Source of the DNA: Candidatus Zixiibacteriota bacterium
GTDB taxonomy: Bacteria > Zixibacteria > MSB-5A5 > GN15 > FEB-12
NCBI GenBank assembly: GCA_024276275.1
Contig: JAJRXM010000066.1
Location: 19,132-83,131, forward strand
Length of the DNA: 64,000 bases
Reading direction: 5' to 3'
Part shown: in pieces, positions 46,696-54,996 of the stretch
How positions within the stretch are numbered: position 1 is the stretch's first letter
How the letters are laid out: each line of letters begins with the position of its first letter
Made by a program: the position numbers and the translations under genes
The notes under the pieces: model-generated
The model's database searches: none
What the model saw: only the letters and a program-made list of their open reading frames with translations
What the model was told of the DNA's origin: nothing

Positions 46696-46710
46696 ATAAC
46701 TATTATTTCT

Positions 46711-47652
46711 TTAACAAATGACTTTAAGTTTTTCGCTTAATATCTCAATATCCAAAACTTCATTTGGAAGTTCAATCAATTCACCGTCAAGATATAGAGT
46801 TTCGTCTTTTACAGGTTGAATAGAAATATTATTACCTCTGAACAATTTATATTCATCAGCAAAAATATATTTCTTTTTATACAGTTGCCGAATAAATTGG
46901 TTGATATTATTTTTATTGTTACCAAAGTCAATAATGATTTCCGCATGGCAGTCATCAGTTATTGAAGTCGGAGAAATTGGAATACCTACAGAGTTCGAAA
47001 GTAAATTTATATTTAATATAGTGGGTGTGACCTCAAACCGAAAAGCATCTATTTTTACAATAAGTTCATTTGTTTTTATCTCGGTAATTGCCTTACCTGC
47101 ATTCTGACCCCACCGAAAAGCAAAACGTGATACAGAATTCTGTGCCATCAGTTTTTGCATTTCAGGTATAAATCTAAGAGCCGCTGAGCCAAAGAAAAAC
47201 TGATCACCGATTTTCCCGGCATCGATATTCTTATATTCTCGCTTCAAAATACGGTGAATTGAACTATCTATTGAAATATCTTTATTAAGAGAATTAGCGA
47301 TATTGTTAAATTTGCCGAGTGGTAGAATTCCAACCGGTATATTTAAATTAAGTCCCGCCCGTCCGACTAAATTAACAGTACCGTCACCGCCACAGGCAAC
47401 TAAAGCGGTTACTTTACCTCGTTGTAAAAAAGTTTTTGGAACTTGTTGATGCCATTTTTTTATTCCGGCAGCTTTTTGGGCGGTATTTAGCAGTTTAAAA
47501 GCTGTTTCCGGTTCAAAAATTGTGTAATTATACCCGCGTTTTCTAATTTCTGAAGATAATTTCTTTATTGAGGCGGAGCTATAGTGCTCGGCATGCTGAT
47601 TAACTAAAAGGACAAAATGTTGTGCTTTCTTTTTTGGCTGTACTTTTCTCAT
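46711..47652 (-). CDS. Diacylglycerol/lipid kinase family protein
   Basis: 313 residues. The nucleotide motif ACGGDGTVNLVGRAGL and the second block GILPLGKFNNIANSL (usual GTxND replaced by GKFNN) mark the DAGK catalytic domain; DETLYLDGELIELP is the C-terminal strand pair. Members phosphorylate diacylglycerol or related lipids and sugars at the cytoplasmic face. The altered G-K-F-N-N motif is also found in divergent members, so activity is likely but its substrate is unclear. Confidence 0.83.
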   Translation of the reverse strand: MRKVQPKKKAQHFVLLVNQHAEHYSSASIKKLSSEIRKRGYNYTIFEPETAFKLLNTAQKAAGIKKWHQQVPKTFLQRGKVTALVACGGDGTVNLVGRAGLNLNIPVGILPLGKFNNIANSLNKDISIDSSIHRILKREYKNIDAGKIGDQFFFGSAALRFIPEMQKLMAQNSVSRFAFRWGQNAGKAITEIKTNELIVKIDAFRFEVTPTILNINLLSNSVGIPISPTSITDDCHAEIIIDFGNNKNNINQFIRQLYKKKYIFADEYKLFRGNNISIQPVKDETLYLDGELIELPNEVLDIEILSEKLKVIC

Positions 47653-47764
47653 CTGACTAATATCAGCATATTTCTATATATTCGCAATGAGAAAGAACTC
47701 TTAACCTGATTTCTTTTTAATAATAAAACTTGAATACAATCTGCTGTTTTTGTATTCTTTGCAG

Positions 47765-48346
47765 ATGATATCTGCTTTACTAAAATCGGCTCGTCCCGCT
47801 CAATGGCTTAAAAACTTGATTCTATTTGCTCCTCTGATTTTTGCAGGAGTTATGACCGATACCCAAAACATAATAAGTGTCATAGAGGCATTTTCTGTAT
47901 TCTGTCTGTTATCCTCAGGGATGTATCTTTTTAACGACTTAATAGACAAAGAAAAGGATAAGCTGCATCCTCTCAAAAAACTACGACCTATAGCATCGGG
48001 AAAATTATCTTCTGTTTCTGTGGCTGCTTTTATTGCAACTTTGTTTGTTGGAGGATTTTCTTGGTCTTGGTCTTTAAACTATGAATTTTTTATTATTACC
48101 GTTGTGTTTATTCTGTTTAATCTGCTTTATACTGTATTCCTCAAACATATTGTTATTATAGATGTTATGTCTATCGGTGTCAGTTTTGTAATCAGGGCTT
48201 ATGCGGGAGCATTAGTAATTAGTGTGCCGACTTCAAAATGGCTGTTGATAAATACTCTTTTGTTAGCGTTATTCTTAGGATTCGGGAAAGACGCCATGAG
48301 TTATTATTACTTGAAGATCAAGCCGAGGGACATCGAAAAATCTTAA
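47765..48346 (+). CDS. UbiA-family prenyltransferase (DPPR-synthase-like), N-terminal part before a frameshift
   Basis: ATG 47765. Starts KSARPAQWLKNLILFAPLIFA, and the first aspartate motif is NDLIDKEKDKLHPLKKLRPIASG, both diagnostic of the decaprenyl-phosphate phosphoribosyltransferase-like branch. At the AAA run 48287-48289 the frame shifts and stops at 48346. Adding one A yields LGFGKRRHELLLLEDQAEGH, the expected continuation. The enzyme would transfer a phosphoribosyl or related group to a polyprenyl phosphate in the inner membrane. Confidence 0.82.
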   Translation: MISALLKSARPAQWLKNLILFAPLIFAGVMTDTQNIISVIEAFSVFCLLSSGMYLFNDLIDKEKDKLHPLKKLRPIASGKLSSVSVAAFIATLFVGGFSWSWSLNYEFFIITVVFILFNLLYTVFLKHIVIIDVMSIGVSFVIRAYAGALVISVPTSKWLLINTLLLALFLGFGKDAMSYYYLKIKPRDIEKS

Positions 48347-48636
48347 ATAAATATTCACCGTATTTGTTAGACCAGATGATGGGAGTCGTTACTGCTGCGG
48401 TAGTGGTTATGTATATGCTGTACACTTTTTCTCCAGAAGTTACTGCTAAACTGCATACCGAAAATTTGTTTATTACAATTCCGTTTGTTGTCTACGGAAT
48501 TTTTAGATATTTGTATTTGATTCACAAAGAAGAGAAAGGCGGGTCGCCGACAAAAATCATGATTTCTGATTTACCTATTTTGGCTACCGTTATTTTATGG
48601 ATATTAACCGTGATACTGGTGTTGTATATATTATGA
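48290..48636 (+). CDS. UbiA-family prenyltransferase, C-terminal part
   Basis: Continuation in the corrected frame: RRHELLLLEDQAEGHRK, then four hydrophobic helices to TVILVLYIL. The nearest start (48238) is not a real start, since it lies inside the upstream part in a different frame. The last codons overlap the following lipoprotein ATG by 4 nt (ATGA at 48633), which supports this frame as the genuine end of the gene. Confidence 0.8.
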
Positions 48637-49565
48637 AAAAACTTATTTTAGCTTCTATTGTTATCGTATTGTTATCTTCCTGTTCTAAAAAAGAAGAGAA
48701 ACTCCCCGAGGTAAGACCTGCATATATTATCGAAAATCTGGAATCGATGCCGTATTATGCCGACACACTGTTACCCGCAAAATTAACAAAGCATAAACTT
48801 ACACTAATCGAACCGGTAAAAACAATTCGTCCCAAGGAATTCAGCACTTTAAAATTATCCCAAACCGAAATGTATCTGAATCATTTATTTATCGGAATAA
48901 CGTCTGGTAGTTATCAAATGAAAGATAATAAATTATCGGCAGAGGTTCTACAATTTGCTGATGAAATAAACGCATACGGCTTTTATGCATCATTTAGACC
49001 GGACGGTAAAGAAGTCGAAAAAATAGGTGCGGAATCTTTTCAATATGGTAATAGCCGTTATATGGTAAAGGCTGACTATGTTGTAATTACTTCTGTTATG
49101 CAAACTACTGAAAAAGCTAACTCTATTATGAGAGACCTCTGTATTGAAATAGACAATACAATAATTGGTTCTCGGGCAACACCGCCGTTCTTTCTTCTAT
49201 TTCCTTATCAATCGAAAATAATCCCGTCAAATAAATACTACCCGTATCAATTTTTAGGAGTGCCTGCTCTCAATGAAGTTTACACTACTACATATCTGAT
49301 AGGCGAGGATACATTGTTGCTCTTTTTGACTATGGATCAAACCGGAGAAAAATTTAAGTACTTACGACAATATGCCCGTGAACATGGCGAGGTTGTAGAG
49401 TCGTTTCAAAGGTTTAAGTTTGATTCAACATTTTCAATAGCTTTTAAAGACAGCAACTATGGAGTTGTTGTAGCCGGTAATAAATCGAAAAAACTTATTG
49501 GTACTATTAAATATAATCCAAAAATTGCTGACAAAGTTATCTCTACTTGGATTAGAGGGCTGTAA
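48633..49565 (+). CDS. DUF6599-like lipoprotein
   Basis: 310 residues from ATG 48633 with lipobox VIVLLSSC. The body (YLNHLFIGITSGSYQMKDNK, EVLQFADEINAYGFYASFRP) matches, as far as I recall, the DUF6599 group of secreted proteins. Translationally coupled to the UbiA gene. No catalytic motif is visible. Confidence 0.65.
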   Translation: MKKLILASIVIVLLSSCSKKEEKLPEVRPAYIIENLESMPYYADTLLPAKLTKHKLTLIEPVKTIRPKEFSTLKLSQTEMYLNHLFIGITSGSYQMKDNKLSAEVLQFADEINAYGFYASFRPDGKEVEKIGAESFQYGNSRYMVKADYVVITSVMQTTEKANSIMRDLCIEIDNTIIGSRATPPFFLLFPYQSKIIPSNKYYPYQFLGVPALNEVYTTTYLIGEDTLLLFLTMDQTGEKFKYLRQYAREHGEVVESFQRFKFDSTFSIAFKDSNYGVVVAGNKSKKLIGTIKYNPKIADKVISTWIRGL

Positions 49566-49581
49566 GACTCTCACAGTTTTT

Positions 49582-49594
49582 GTAGGTCAAGACC
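49582..49594 (+). repeat. Half copy of the GTAGGTCAAGACC repeat
   Basis: GTAGGTCAAGACC, identical to the left arm at 50105-50117, preceded by TTTT in both places, but without the right arm. A second small inverted repeat (GGTAGACGGGGGTGTCTGCC) follows at about 49641. Confidence 0.6.
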
Positions 49595-49695
49595 AATAAT
49601 GAAAAATAATGTTCAAACCTCTGAATATAAAATGTTAAGGGGTAGACGGGGGTGTCTGCCTCCCACAAAATAAAAACAAAATTAAGGAGAATTAT

Positions 49696-50064
49696 ATGAA
49701 AGTGCTCACATTTATGCTTATTACATTTCTTATCTTATCTTCAGCAATCTCAGCTGCTGATTCAAACAAAAAATCAAAACTTTTCTTTGGATGGAATTTC
49801 GAAAATTATAGAAGTTCTGGTTATCTGAAAAGTGGAGAAGATATAATAGATTCTTCTTCAAATACTACTGATCAACCGATCAATAGGATTCATCTAAAAC
49901 TCACAACACAGTTTGATAATTACTACAAAGATATAAATTTTGTGGTTGATATGAAGATTCCTTTTGCTACAGTTGAGCAAAGGATAGGTCCACATAGTTT
50001 GGTTCAGGCATACACAAAATTTAATGTGTTTGAGTTCGATATTGGATTTGAAATTGAATTTTAA
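49696..50064 (+). CDS. Small secreted beta-strand-rich protein, unknown
   Basis: 122 residues with signal peptide (SAISAADSNKK). The rest alternates polar and aromatic residues and ends FEFDIGFEIEF, like a short outer-membrane or lipocalin-like beta-protein. The start is supported by AAGGAG 7 nt before ATG. It is flanked on both sides by palindromic repeats. No family recognised. Confidence 0.62.
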   Translation: MKVLTFMLITFLILSSAISAADSNKKSKLFFGWNFENYRSSGYLKSGEDIIDSSSNTTDQPINRIHLKLTTQFDNYYKDINFVVDMKIPFATVEQRIGPHSLVQAYTKFNVFEFDIGFEIEF

Positions 50065-50104
50065 TGATTCAATAATAGGTTTATGTTTTGTATCATTAGA
50101 TTTT

Positions 50105-50171
50105 GTAGGTCAAGACCCCTGCGGTCTTGACTATTTTATAATAAGTCAGAAGCACAGGGCTTCTGACCTAC
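50105..50171. repeat. Compound double-hairpin repeat
   Basis: Two hairpins in series: GTCAAGACC-CCTGC-GGTCTTGAC, a 13-nt AT spacer, then GTCAGAAG-CACAGGG-CTTCTGAC. The element opens with GTAG and closes with CTAC, so the ends are also complementary. It is the most complete member of the GTAGGTCA family in this window. Confidence 0.75.
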
Positions 50172-50331
50172 TTTGCTGTAACGTATATAAAGGAACAATG
50201 TTGGATTCCCTATCAAGTTGGGAATAACATTGGGTGGAGGTTTGGCAGATAAGGGTTCGCCAAACCGAATCTTGCTTTTCACTAGAGTTTGTCGAAAGTT
50301 TTTTATAATTCAATTATAAATACAATAAAAA

Positions 50332-50363
50332 AAGACAGATAGTAAAACATCTGTCTTCTTTTT
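50332..50363. terminator. Terminator-like hairpin between convergent genes
   Basis: Stem AAGACAGAT/ATCTGTCTT with A-run upstream and CTTTTT downstream; it can serve the + strand gene ending at 50064 or the minus-strand gene ending at 50555. Confidence 0.7.
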
Positions 50364-50554
50364 GGGGGAGGTAATATGTAAGGTATTCAGCAATTTATAT
50401 TGTGTACTTAATTGCTCCATAAAGGATAATATATCTAAAAGGAGAAACAAGTAAAAAGTACATATAGTAATATTGTATTAATTAAGTAAATAAGAAATTG
50501 TCAGACTTGAGTTAAACAGTAGATAGACAGCGTGTTACGGCTCTCGTGCCACAT

Positions 50555-50866
50555 TCAGTCTTTAAACAGATCGTCAAAACTCTTTTTTTTGTCTTGTTTT
50601 GAATCTCGTTGACGTGAAACTCCGCCGGCAATTTTGTCAGCATCCCGTTTTTGGAAGAAATCACATAGATTGTTTTTTTCTTTATTGGTAACAGTTTTTT
50701 CTATCGTTTCTTTGCATTGTTTGTTTCGAGACGGGTCAAAAAAACGACACCCACGGCAACATCTTAAATCAGCAAGACAGTCAACACAACAATCTGACCG
50801 CATGACTCGACCGGTGATTCCGGTCGGTGCACCACAGTTCCAACATAAAAGTCCGGTATTACTCAT
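50555..50866 (-). CDS. Cysteine-rich zinc-ribbon protein
   Basis: 103 residues from ATG 50866 (CGGAG upstream). Longer starts up to 50956 would add an unrelated hydrophobic leader. Ten cysteines lie in the first ~65 residues in four clusters: CWNC, CCVDC, CCRGC, and single cysteines in QCKET and LCDFF, consistent with two or three zinc or metal sites. TGITGRVMRSDCC and RFFDPSRNKQC appear conserved-looking. The C-terminal tail is basic. Function unknown; a nucleic-acid or protein-interaction role is typical of such ribbons. Confidence 0.72.
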   Translation of the reverse strand: MSNTGLLCWNCGAPTGITGRVMRSDCCVDCLADLRCCRGCRFFDPSRNKQCKETIEKTVTNKEKNNLCDFFQKRDADKIAGGVSRQRDSKQDKKKSFDDLFKD

Positions 50867-51013
50867 GAAAAAAATCTCCGTTGATATTAAGCGTATAAAA
50901 TATATAATTTCGTTTTTAATTTCAAGCAGAAATTTTCCATTATGTAATATTTTCACTTTTCCCTAAAGATTTTATGCTTGCCTTGCCGATAGATTAATAT
51001 GTATGTTAAGAAC

Positions 51014-51514
51014 ATGAAAAAGCCTGTATTAACAACGTTTTTCCTTGTTTTGACTGTCTTATTACAAGGCTGTTCGAACCCATCGGAACCTAATATACCA
51101 CTTGGAAATAAGAGCAATTTCGGTAATTATACTTCAATTGGATGGGTAGGTACTGACCTTATATATGACAGTTCAGCTTCAAAAAATTCACTTTCAATCT
51201 TATATTTTACCGATGATGCCTGTCCTGACGGGGTTTTGATGGAAGCAAATACCTTTGTAGATTCAGCAGTTATTATGACTCTTAATAATTCATATAATAC
51301 TGCCAGAATAAGTACGGCAAACGATTCTTTGATACAATTTAAAGATTTGCTTATGACCGGAAATGAACTATTTAAACTCTACAATTTAGTAGGAGTACCC
51401 TCAATATTGGTTTTAGATTCTGATAATAGATATTTTAAACGTATCCAGGCTGATTATTATCCACCTGATTCATTTTTAGTTTTATTACAAAGTTTTATTG
51501 CACAATCTCAATAA
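51014..51514 (+). CDS. Thioredoxin-like fold lipoprotein lacking CxxC
   Basis: 166 residues from ATG 51014 with lipobox TVLLQGC. The mature part has a thioredoxin-like pattern: SILYFTDDACPDGVLMEANTF replaces the usual WCxxC block, and the cis-proline segment is GVPSILVLDSDN. The second active-site cysteine is absent (CPDG), so disulfide exchange of the classical kind is unlikely; a chaperone-like or peroxidatic role is possible. The start at 50999 is an alternative. Confidence 0.65.
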   Translation: MKKPVLTTFFLVLTVLLQGCSNPSEPNIPLGNKSNFGNYTSIGWVGTDLIYDSSASKNSLSILYFTDDACPDGVLMEANTFVDSAVIMTLNNSYNTARISTANDSLIQFKDLLMTGNELFKLYNLVGVPSILVLDSDNRYFKRIQADYYPPDSFLVLLQSFIAQSQ

Positions 51515-51515
51515 A

Positions 51516-52154
51516 TTATATGTGACCTGCTATTTCCAAAGCTCGTTCTAATTTTGATTTTTTCTGTACTATAAATTCAATCTCTAATACTTTGAATAAC
51601 TTCTGTAAGTCAGACTCGGCATCATCTATTTTATCAATATCGCTTAGTTCAATTTCAAGCTCATAGTCAATTCGGCCCTCTGAGTATTCTGTTTTGTCTA
51701 TTTCAAAAACATAGAGAGAGTCATGCAAATCTATCTCTTTTTTTATTCGTTCATTTTCAAACTGTACAATAGGTTTCAGATTGTGAAGACCCTTTGATTG
51801 AGAAAGTAAATACAGAATTGGAGCAATCTGAAGCGAGAGTAAGTCAGAATTTTGTTGTACTTCTTTTGCCGTTTCTAAAGTAATAGATTCCTCTATCTCA
51901 TTTCGGACAGCAGCTTTCCCTTTTTGAATTGTTGTAGATTTCAGAGTTACGATTCCACGGTCGGATTCTATACGAAGTCTTAAGGCATAACCGAGTTTAG
52001 AAATTTGACCGCTTGCTGTATCATAAAAAATATTGAGTTGTCGGACTTTCTTATCAGCCTTTCCTACAAACCCTATAAGTTTGAGATAGTCTGTAAAAGA
52101 GGAGAGAGTGAGTTTTATCTCGATTTCTTTATTTTCCGGTTTTAGACTGTTCAT
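51516..52154 (-). CDS. CYTH domain protein (triphosphate tunnel metalloenzyme family)
   Basis: 212 residues. The N-terminal signature ExExK is EIEIKL (residues ~10-15). Charged strands of the tunnel follow: RQLNIFYDTASG, YALRLRIESDRG, VTLKS, IDYELEIELSD. CYTH enzymes hydrolyse thiamine triphosphate or inorganic triphosphate, or cyclise ATP; the substrate cannot be assigned. The short length matches ThTPase or PPPase rather than CHAD-fused forms. It is convergent with the preceding lipoprotein, one base apart. Confidence 0.85.
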   Translation of the reverse strand: MNSLKPENKEIEIKLTLSSFTDYLKLIGFVGKADKKVRQLNIFYDTASGQISKLGYALRLRIESDRGIVTLKSTTIQKGKAAVRNEIEESITLETAKEVQQNSDLLSLQIAPILYLLSQSKGLHNLKPIVQFENERIKKEIDLHDSLYVFEIDKTEYSEGRIDYELEIELSDIDKIDDAESDLQKLFKVLEIEFIVQKKSKLERALEIAGHI

Positions 52155-52257
52155 AGTTTAAGTATATCTAGATTTTCCAATCTATAAAAGCACAAAATCT
52201 CTGTATCGGAGCTTTCTTTAATATTGACTTAAAAAATTGAAAAGTATAGCTTATAGT

Positions 52258-52725
52258 ATGAAAAAAAATCTCTTGATCATCTTGTTATTGTTGCTGATAG
52301 CATCTTCACAATTGTTTGCTCAAAATGTTATTGTAAATAATAACCTTACTTTTGGCACTGTTTATCCAGGAATTCCCAAGACGATTTCAAAAGCAACTGC
52401 CGGTTTTGCTGCGGAATTTTATGTCTCGGGTACTGCCGGAAGTGAAATCACTATTGATTTGGCTTTGCCTACATATATGAATGTCGGCTCTTCAAATATG
52501 CAGGTCATATTTCAGGAAACTGATTGTGCAATTGATACCTCGGCAACTCCTGACCAGACGAATCCTGAATTTAATAATTTAGACCCTTGGCATACTTTAA
52601 CCTACCGGATAGGTTCTAACGGTTTATATCTATGGCTGGGCGGAATTATCGTACCCGGCCTGTCACAGAACGAAGGAAGCTATGCTTCTAATATAGTTAT
52701 TACTGTTACGTATACCGGAAATTAA
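52258..52725 (+). CDS. DUF4402-like pilin subunit, divergent member
   Basis: 155 residues from ATG 52258, with signal peptide ending QLFAQN. Shares the paralogue pattern: LTFGTVYPGIPKTI early, ITIDLALPTYM in the middle, DCAIDTSA, WLGGIIVPGLSQNEGSYAS and the terminal strand ITVTYTGN. It is shorter at the N-terminus than the other three subunits, lacking the SATAxVQ donor-like strand. It could be a tip or initiating subunit. Hairpins follow it, so it may be transcribed separately. Confidence 0.72.
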   Translation: MKKNLLIILLLLLIASSQLFAQNVIVNNNLTFGTVYPGIPKTISKATAGFAAEFYVSGTAGSEITIDLALPTYMNVGSSNMQVIFQETDCAIDTSATPDQTNPEFNNLDPWHTLTYRIGSNGLYLWLGGIIVPGLSQNEGSYASNIVITVTYTGN

Positions 52726-52740
52726 TATAAAATATTATAG

Positions 52741-52787
52741 GAACTATCCCATAGTTCTGCAATTATTATTGGAACTGTCCAATAATA
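52741..52787 (+). repeat. Two stacked hairpins after the first pilin gene
   Basis: GAACTAT-CCC-ATAGTTC (52741-52757), then TATTATTGGA-ACTG-TCCAATAATA (52764-52787), both perfect. There is no strong T-run, but together they could end or stabilise the transcript of the first pilin gene. Confidence 0.65.
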
Positions 52788-52921
52788 TGCTATACAAAAA
52801 TACAGTTTTTTACAACTTCCCCTTTTTTACTTAAGAAAACTTCAACCCTCTATATATAGGGGCGATGTAGTTAGTAGAAGATAGATTCAGTAATCAAAAA
52901 AATAGAAATACGGAGTTGTGC

Positions 52922-53476
52922 ATGAAAAACATCTTAGATATAAAAAAAATGATTTATGTACTAATAATCTTGGGTTCGGTTTTAATAAACAAAGTTTCAG
53001 CACAAGATGTTGCCAACGGTTCTGCCACAGCAAATGTTCAAGCCGCTCTTTCTATTGTAGCAACTCAAGATTTACAATTTGGTTCTGTTTTTCAGGGAGT
53101 TTCAAAAACGGTTACAAATAATGATGCTGCCGCGGCAGGGATTTTCACTATTACAGGTGCAGCCGGTGCAGGAATTTCAGCCTATATGACTCTTCCCCAG
53201 TATATCTCAACAGCGGCAGGGGATGATAGAATGACTATCGCTTTTCGAAATACAGATATAACAATTGATTCAACCTCAAATGCCGATCCATCGGCTTTTG
53301 GTTCAGGTTGGCTAGATGTTGACCCAAATAGTCTACCGACAGGATTAGTCATCGGTTCGGATGTCACACCACACACAATGCTGTTTTTGGGTGGACGAGT
53401 AATACCCTCAGTAGATCAATCAGCCGGTTCTTATACCGGAAATATAATAGTAACTGTGGCTTATAACGGCATTTAG
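52922..53476 (+). CDS. DUF4402-type pilin subunit
   Basis: 184 residues from ATG 52922 (CGGAG 6 nt before). Signal peptide cut near VSAQD. The mature N-terminus ANGSATANVQAALSIVA alternates small and hydrophobic residues like a donor strand. Then LQFGSVFQGVSKTV, GDDRMTIAF, LFLGGRVIPSVDQSAGSYTG and the closing strand VTVAYNG. The layout is that of secreted fimbrial subunits of the DUF4402 family. It is followed by a terminator, so it has its own transcript. Confidence 0.8.
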   Translation: MKNILDIKKMIYVLIILGSVLINKVSAQDVANGSATANVQAALSIVATQDLQFGSVFQGVSKTVTNNDAAAAGIFTITGAAGAGISAYMTLPQYISTAAGDDRMTIAFRNTDITIDSTSNADPSAFGSGWLDVDPNSLPTGLVIGSDVTPHTMLFLGGRVIPSVDQSAGSYTGNIIVTVAYNGI

Positions 53477-53500
53477 TTGTCATTAAGCTGCTTCCTTTAA

Positions 53501-53530
53501 AAATCCGCCTTTACACGGGCGGATTTTTTT
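53501..53530 (+). terminator. Rho-independent terminator after the second pilin gene
   Basis: Perfect 8-bp stem AATCCGCC/GGCGGATT followed by a T-run. It separates this gene from the downstream pilin-chaperone-usher set, which must have a promoter in the 230 nt that follow. Confidence 0.9.
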
Positions 53531-53758
53531 ATATTTACGAATATCCTACTCATCTTGTTGTAAACCAATGTGTTACGCTATATCATTCTCCGTTTTACTG
53601 ATAATAGAGACGAGTTTCTATGTTTTGCTTTAATTCAACAGGATAATTGCATTTTTTCTTGTTTTGACTGTTAAGTTATTGCACCGAATGACGATTTATT
53701 GAATAAGCAAAAATATAAACAGTATAAATTAGTTTGTTTTAATTAATAGGAGACAGGC

Positions 53759-54316
53759 ATGAATTCAGAACGAAAAATGCCTTTGAATTGGAAAATTTTA
53801 GTACTCTTGTTGGCAATGAGTTTTCTCATGACCGCTTCGGTGATAGCACAAGATGTAGCTGTCGGCCAGGCAACAGCAACAGTACAGACTCCATTAACAG
53901 TAACCGCAACAGCGGCTCTTGCTTTTGGTACAATTTTCCAGGGAGTACCTGTTTCAATAGCTGAGACGAATGCTTCAGCCGGTATTTTTACTATGACCGG
54001 TCAGGCAGGGTCCGGAATTTCTCTATATTTACAACTTCCGGAATATATGTCAACAGCAACAGGTGATGACCGTATGGTTATATCATTTAGTACAACGGAC
54101 TGTGCTATTGATACGTCAGCAAATACTGATCCGACAACTTTCGGTAATGGCTGGGTAAACCAAAACCCGTTTAATTTACCTACGGGTGTTATTATCGGTG
54201 GAGCTAGTACTCAAACGGCATTATTTTTAGGTGGGCAAGTTTTACCGTCCGTTGATCAAACAGCAGGGGCTTATACTGCTGATGTTATTTTAACTGTCGC
54301 ATATAATGGGACATAA
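53759..54316 (+). CDS. DUF4402-type pilin subunit
   Basis: 185 residues; ATG preceded by AGGAGA. Signal peptide cut after ASVIAQ. Mature sequence starts DVAVGQATATVQTPLTVTA and is very close to the following gene's product, with shared ALAFGTIFQGV, GDDRMVISFSTTDCAIDTSA, NLPTGVIIGG and LFLGGQVLPSVDQTAGAY. A structural pilin exported by the chaperone-usher pathway is the best reading. First gene of the four-gene set ending with the usher. Confidence 0.85.
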   Translation: MNSERKMPLNWKILVLLLAMSFLMTASVIAQDVAVGQATATVQTPLTVTATAALAFGTIFQGVPVSIAETNASAGIFTMTGQAGSGISLYLQLPEYMSTATGDDRMVISFSTTDCAIDTSANTDPTTFGNGWVNQNPFNLPTGVIIGGASTQTALFLGGQVLPSVDQTAGAYTADVILTVAYNGT

Positions 54317-54365
54317 ACTAAAAAACAATTAACAAAGTAATATTTTCTAAACAAAAGGAAGCAGC

Positions 54366-54914
54366 ATGTGTAAATTAAACAAAAACGTATTCTTAATCTT
54401 GGCACTATTTGTCGCTATGATTGCCTTAGGCACTCCGACAGCAGTACAAGCTCAAGATGTAGCCGCAGGTTCTGCAACAGCTACAGTTCAAACACCTTTA
54501 ACGGTAACAGCATCAGCAGCATTAGTCTTTGGTACTATCTTCCAGGGCGTTGCATCTTCAGTTGCTGAAACAAATGCAAACGCCGGTGTATTCACTATTA
54601 CCGGTCAAGCAACTTCAGGTATTTCTATCTATTTACAACTACCTGACTATATGTCAACTGCTACAGGTGACGACCGTATGGTTATTACTTTCAGTACTAC
54701 AGATTGTGGTGTTGATACAAGTGCGAACGTTGACCCAACAGCAGCAACAGGTTATTTAAATCAAAACCCTTATAACTTACCTACTGGTGTTGTTATTGGT
54801 GGTGCCGGACAAACAGGTTTGTTCTTAGGTGGTTCAGTAAACCCATCTGTTGATCAAACAGCCGGTGCGTATACTGCTGATATTATTTTAACCGTTGCTT
54901 ATAATGGTGCATAA
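54366..54914 (+). CDS. DUF4402-type pilin subunit, probable major pilin
   Basis: 182 residues; signal peptide cut at VQAQD. Starts DVAAGSATATVQTPLTVTAS. Codon use is distinctly more uniform than in neighbours (GGT for Gly, GCA/GCT for Ala, ACT/ACA for Thr), as expected for a highly expressed structural protein. A stem-loop follows before the chaperone gene. The closing strand is ILTVAYNGA. Paralogous to the three genes upstream. Confidence 0.85.
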   Translation: MCKLNKNVFLILALFVAMIALGTPTAVQAQDVAAGSATATVQTPLTVTASAALVFGTIFQGVASSVAETNANAGVFTITGQATSGISIYLQLPDYMSTATGDDRMVITFSTTDCGVDTSANVDPTAATGYLNQNPYNLPTGVVIGGAGQTGLFLGGSVNPSVDQTAGAYTADIILTVAYNGA

Positions 54915-54934
54915 ATAAGTTAAGTACATTTACA

Positions 54935-54964
54935 AATCATTTTGCATAGGATTGCGAAATGATT
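54935..54964 (+). promoter_or_regulatory. Stem-loop between major pilin and chaperone genes
   Basis: 11-bp stem AATCATTTTGC/GCGAAATGATT (one G-U pair) with an 8-nt loop and no T-run. It could act as a partial terminator or 3'-end stabiliser, giving more pilin than chaperone and usher mRNA. Confidence 0.55.
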
Positions 54965-54996
54965 AAAATAAGAAAGAAACATAGGATAGTTTTATT

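Larger units (their letters stand above)
50065..50554. other. 490-nt intergenic stretch rich in palindromes
   Basis: No gene is supported here. It holds a compound palindromic element (50105-50171), a perfect palindrome TTTATAATT-C-AATTATAAA (50302-50320), and a terminator-like hairpin (50332-50363). The rest (about 50370-50550) shows nothing I recognise. Confidence 0.7.

Noticed and set aside
49632..49665. G-rich GGTAGACGGGGGTGTCTGCC segment as a G-quadruplex
   Set aside because: Only one long G-run is present; it is better explained as a short inverted repeat.
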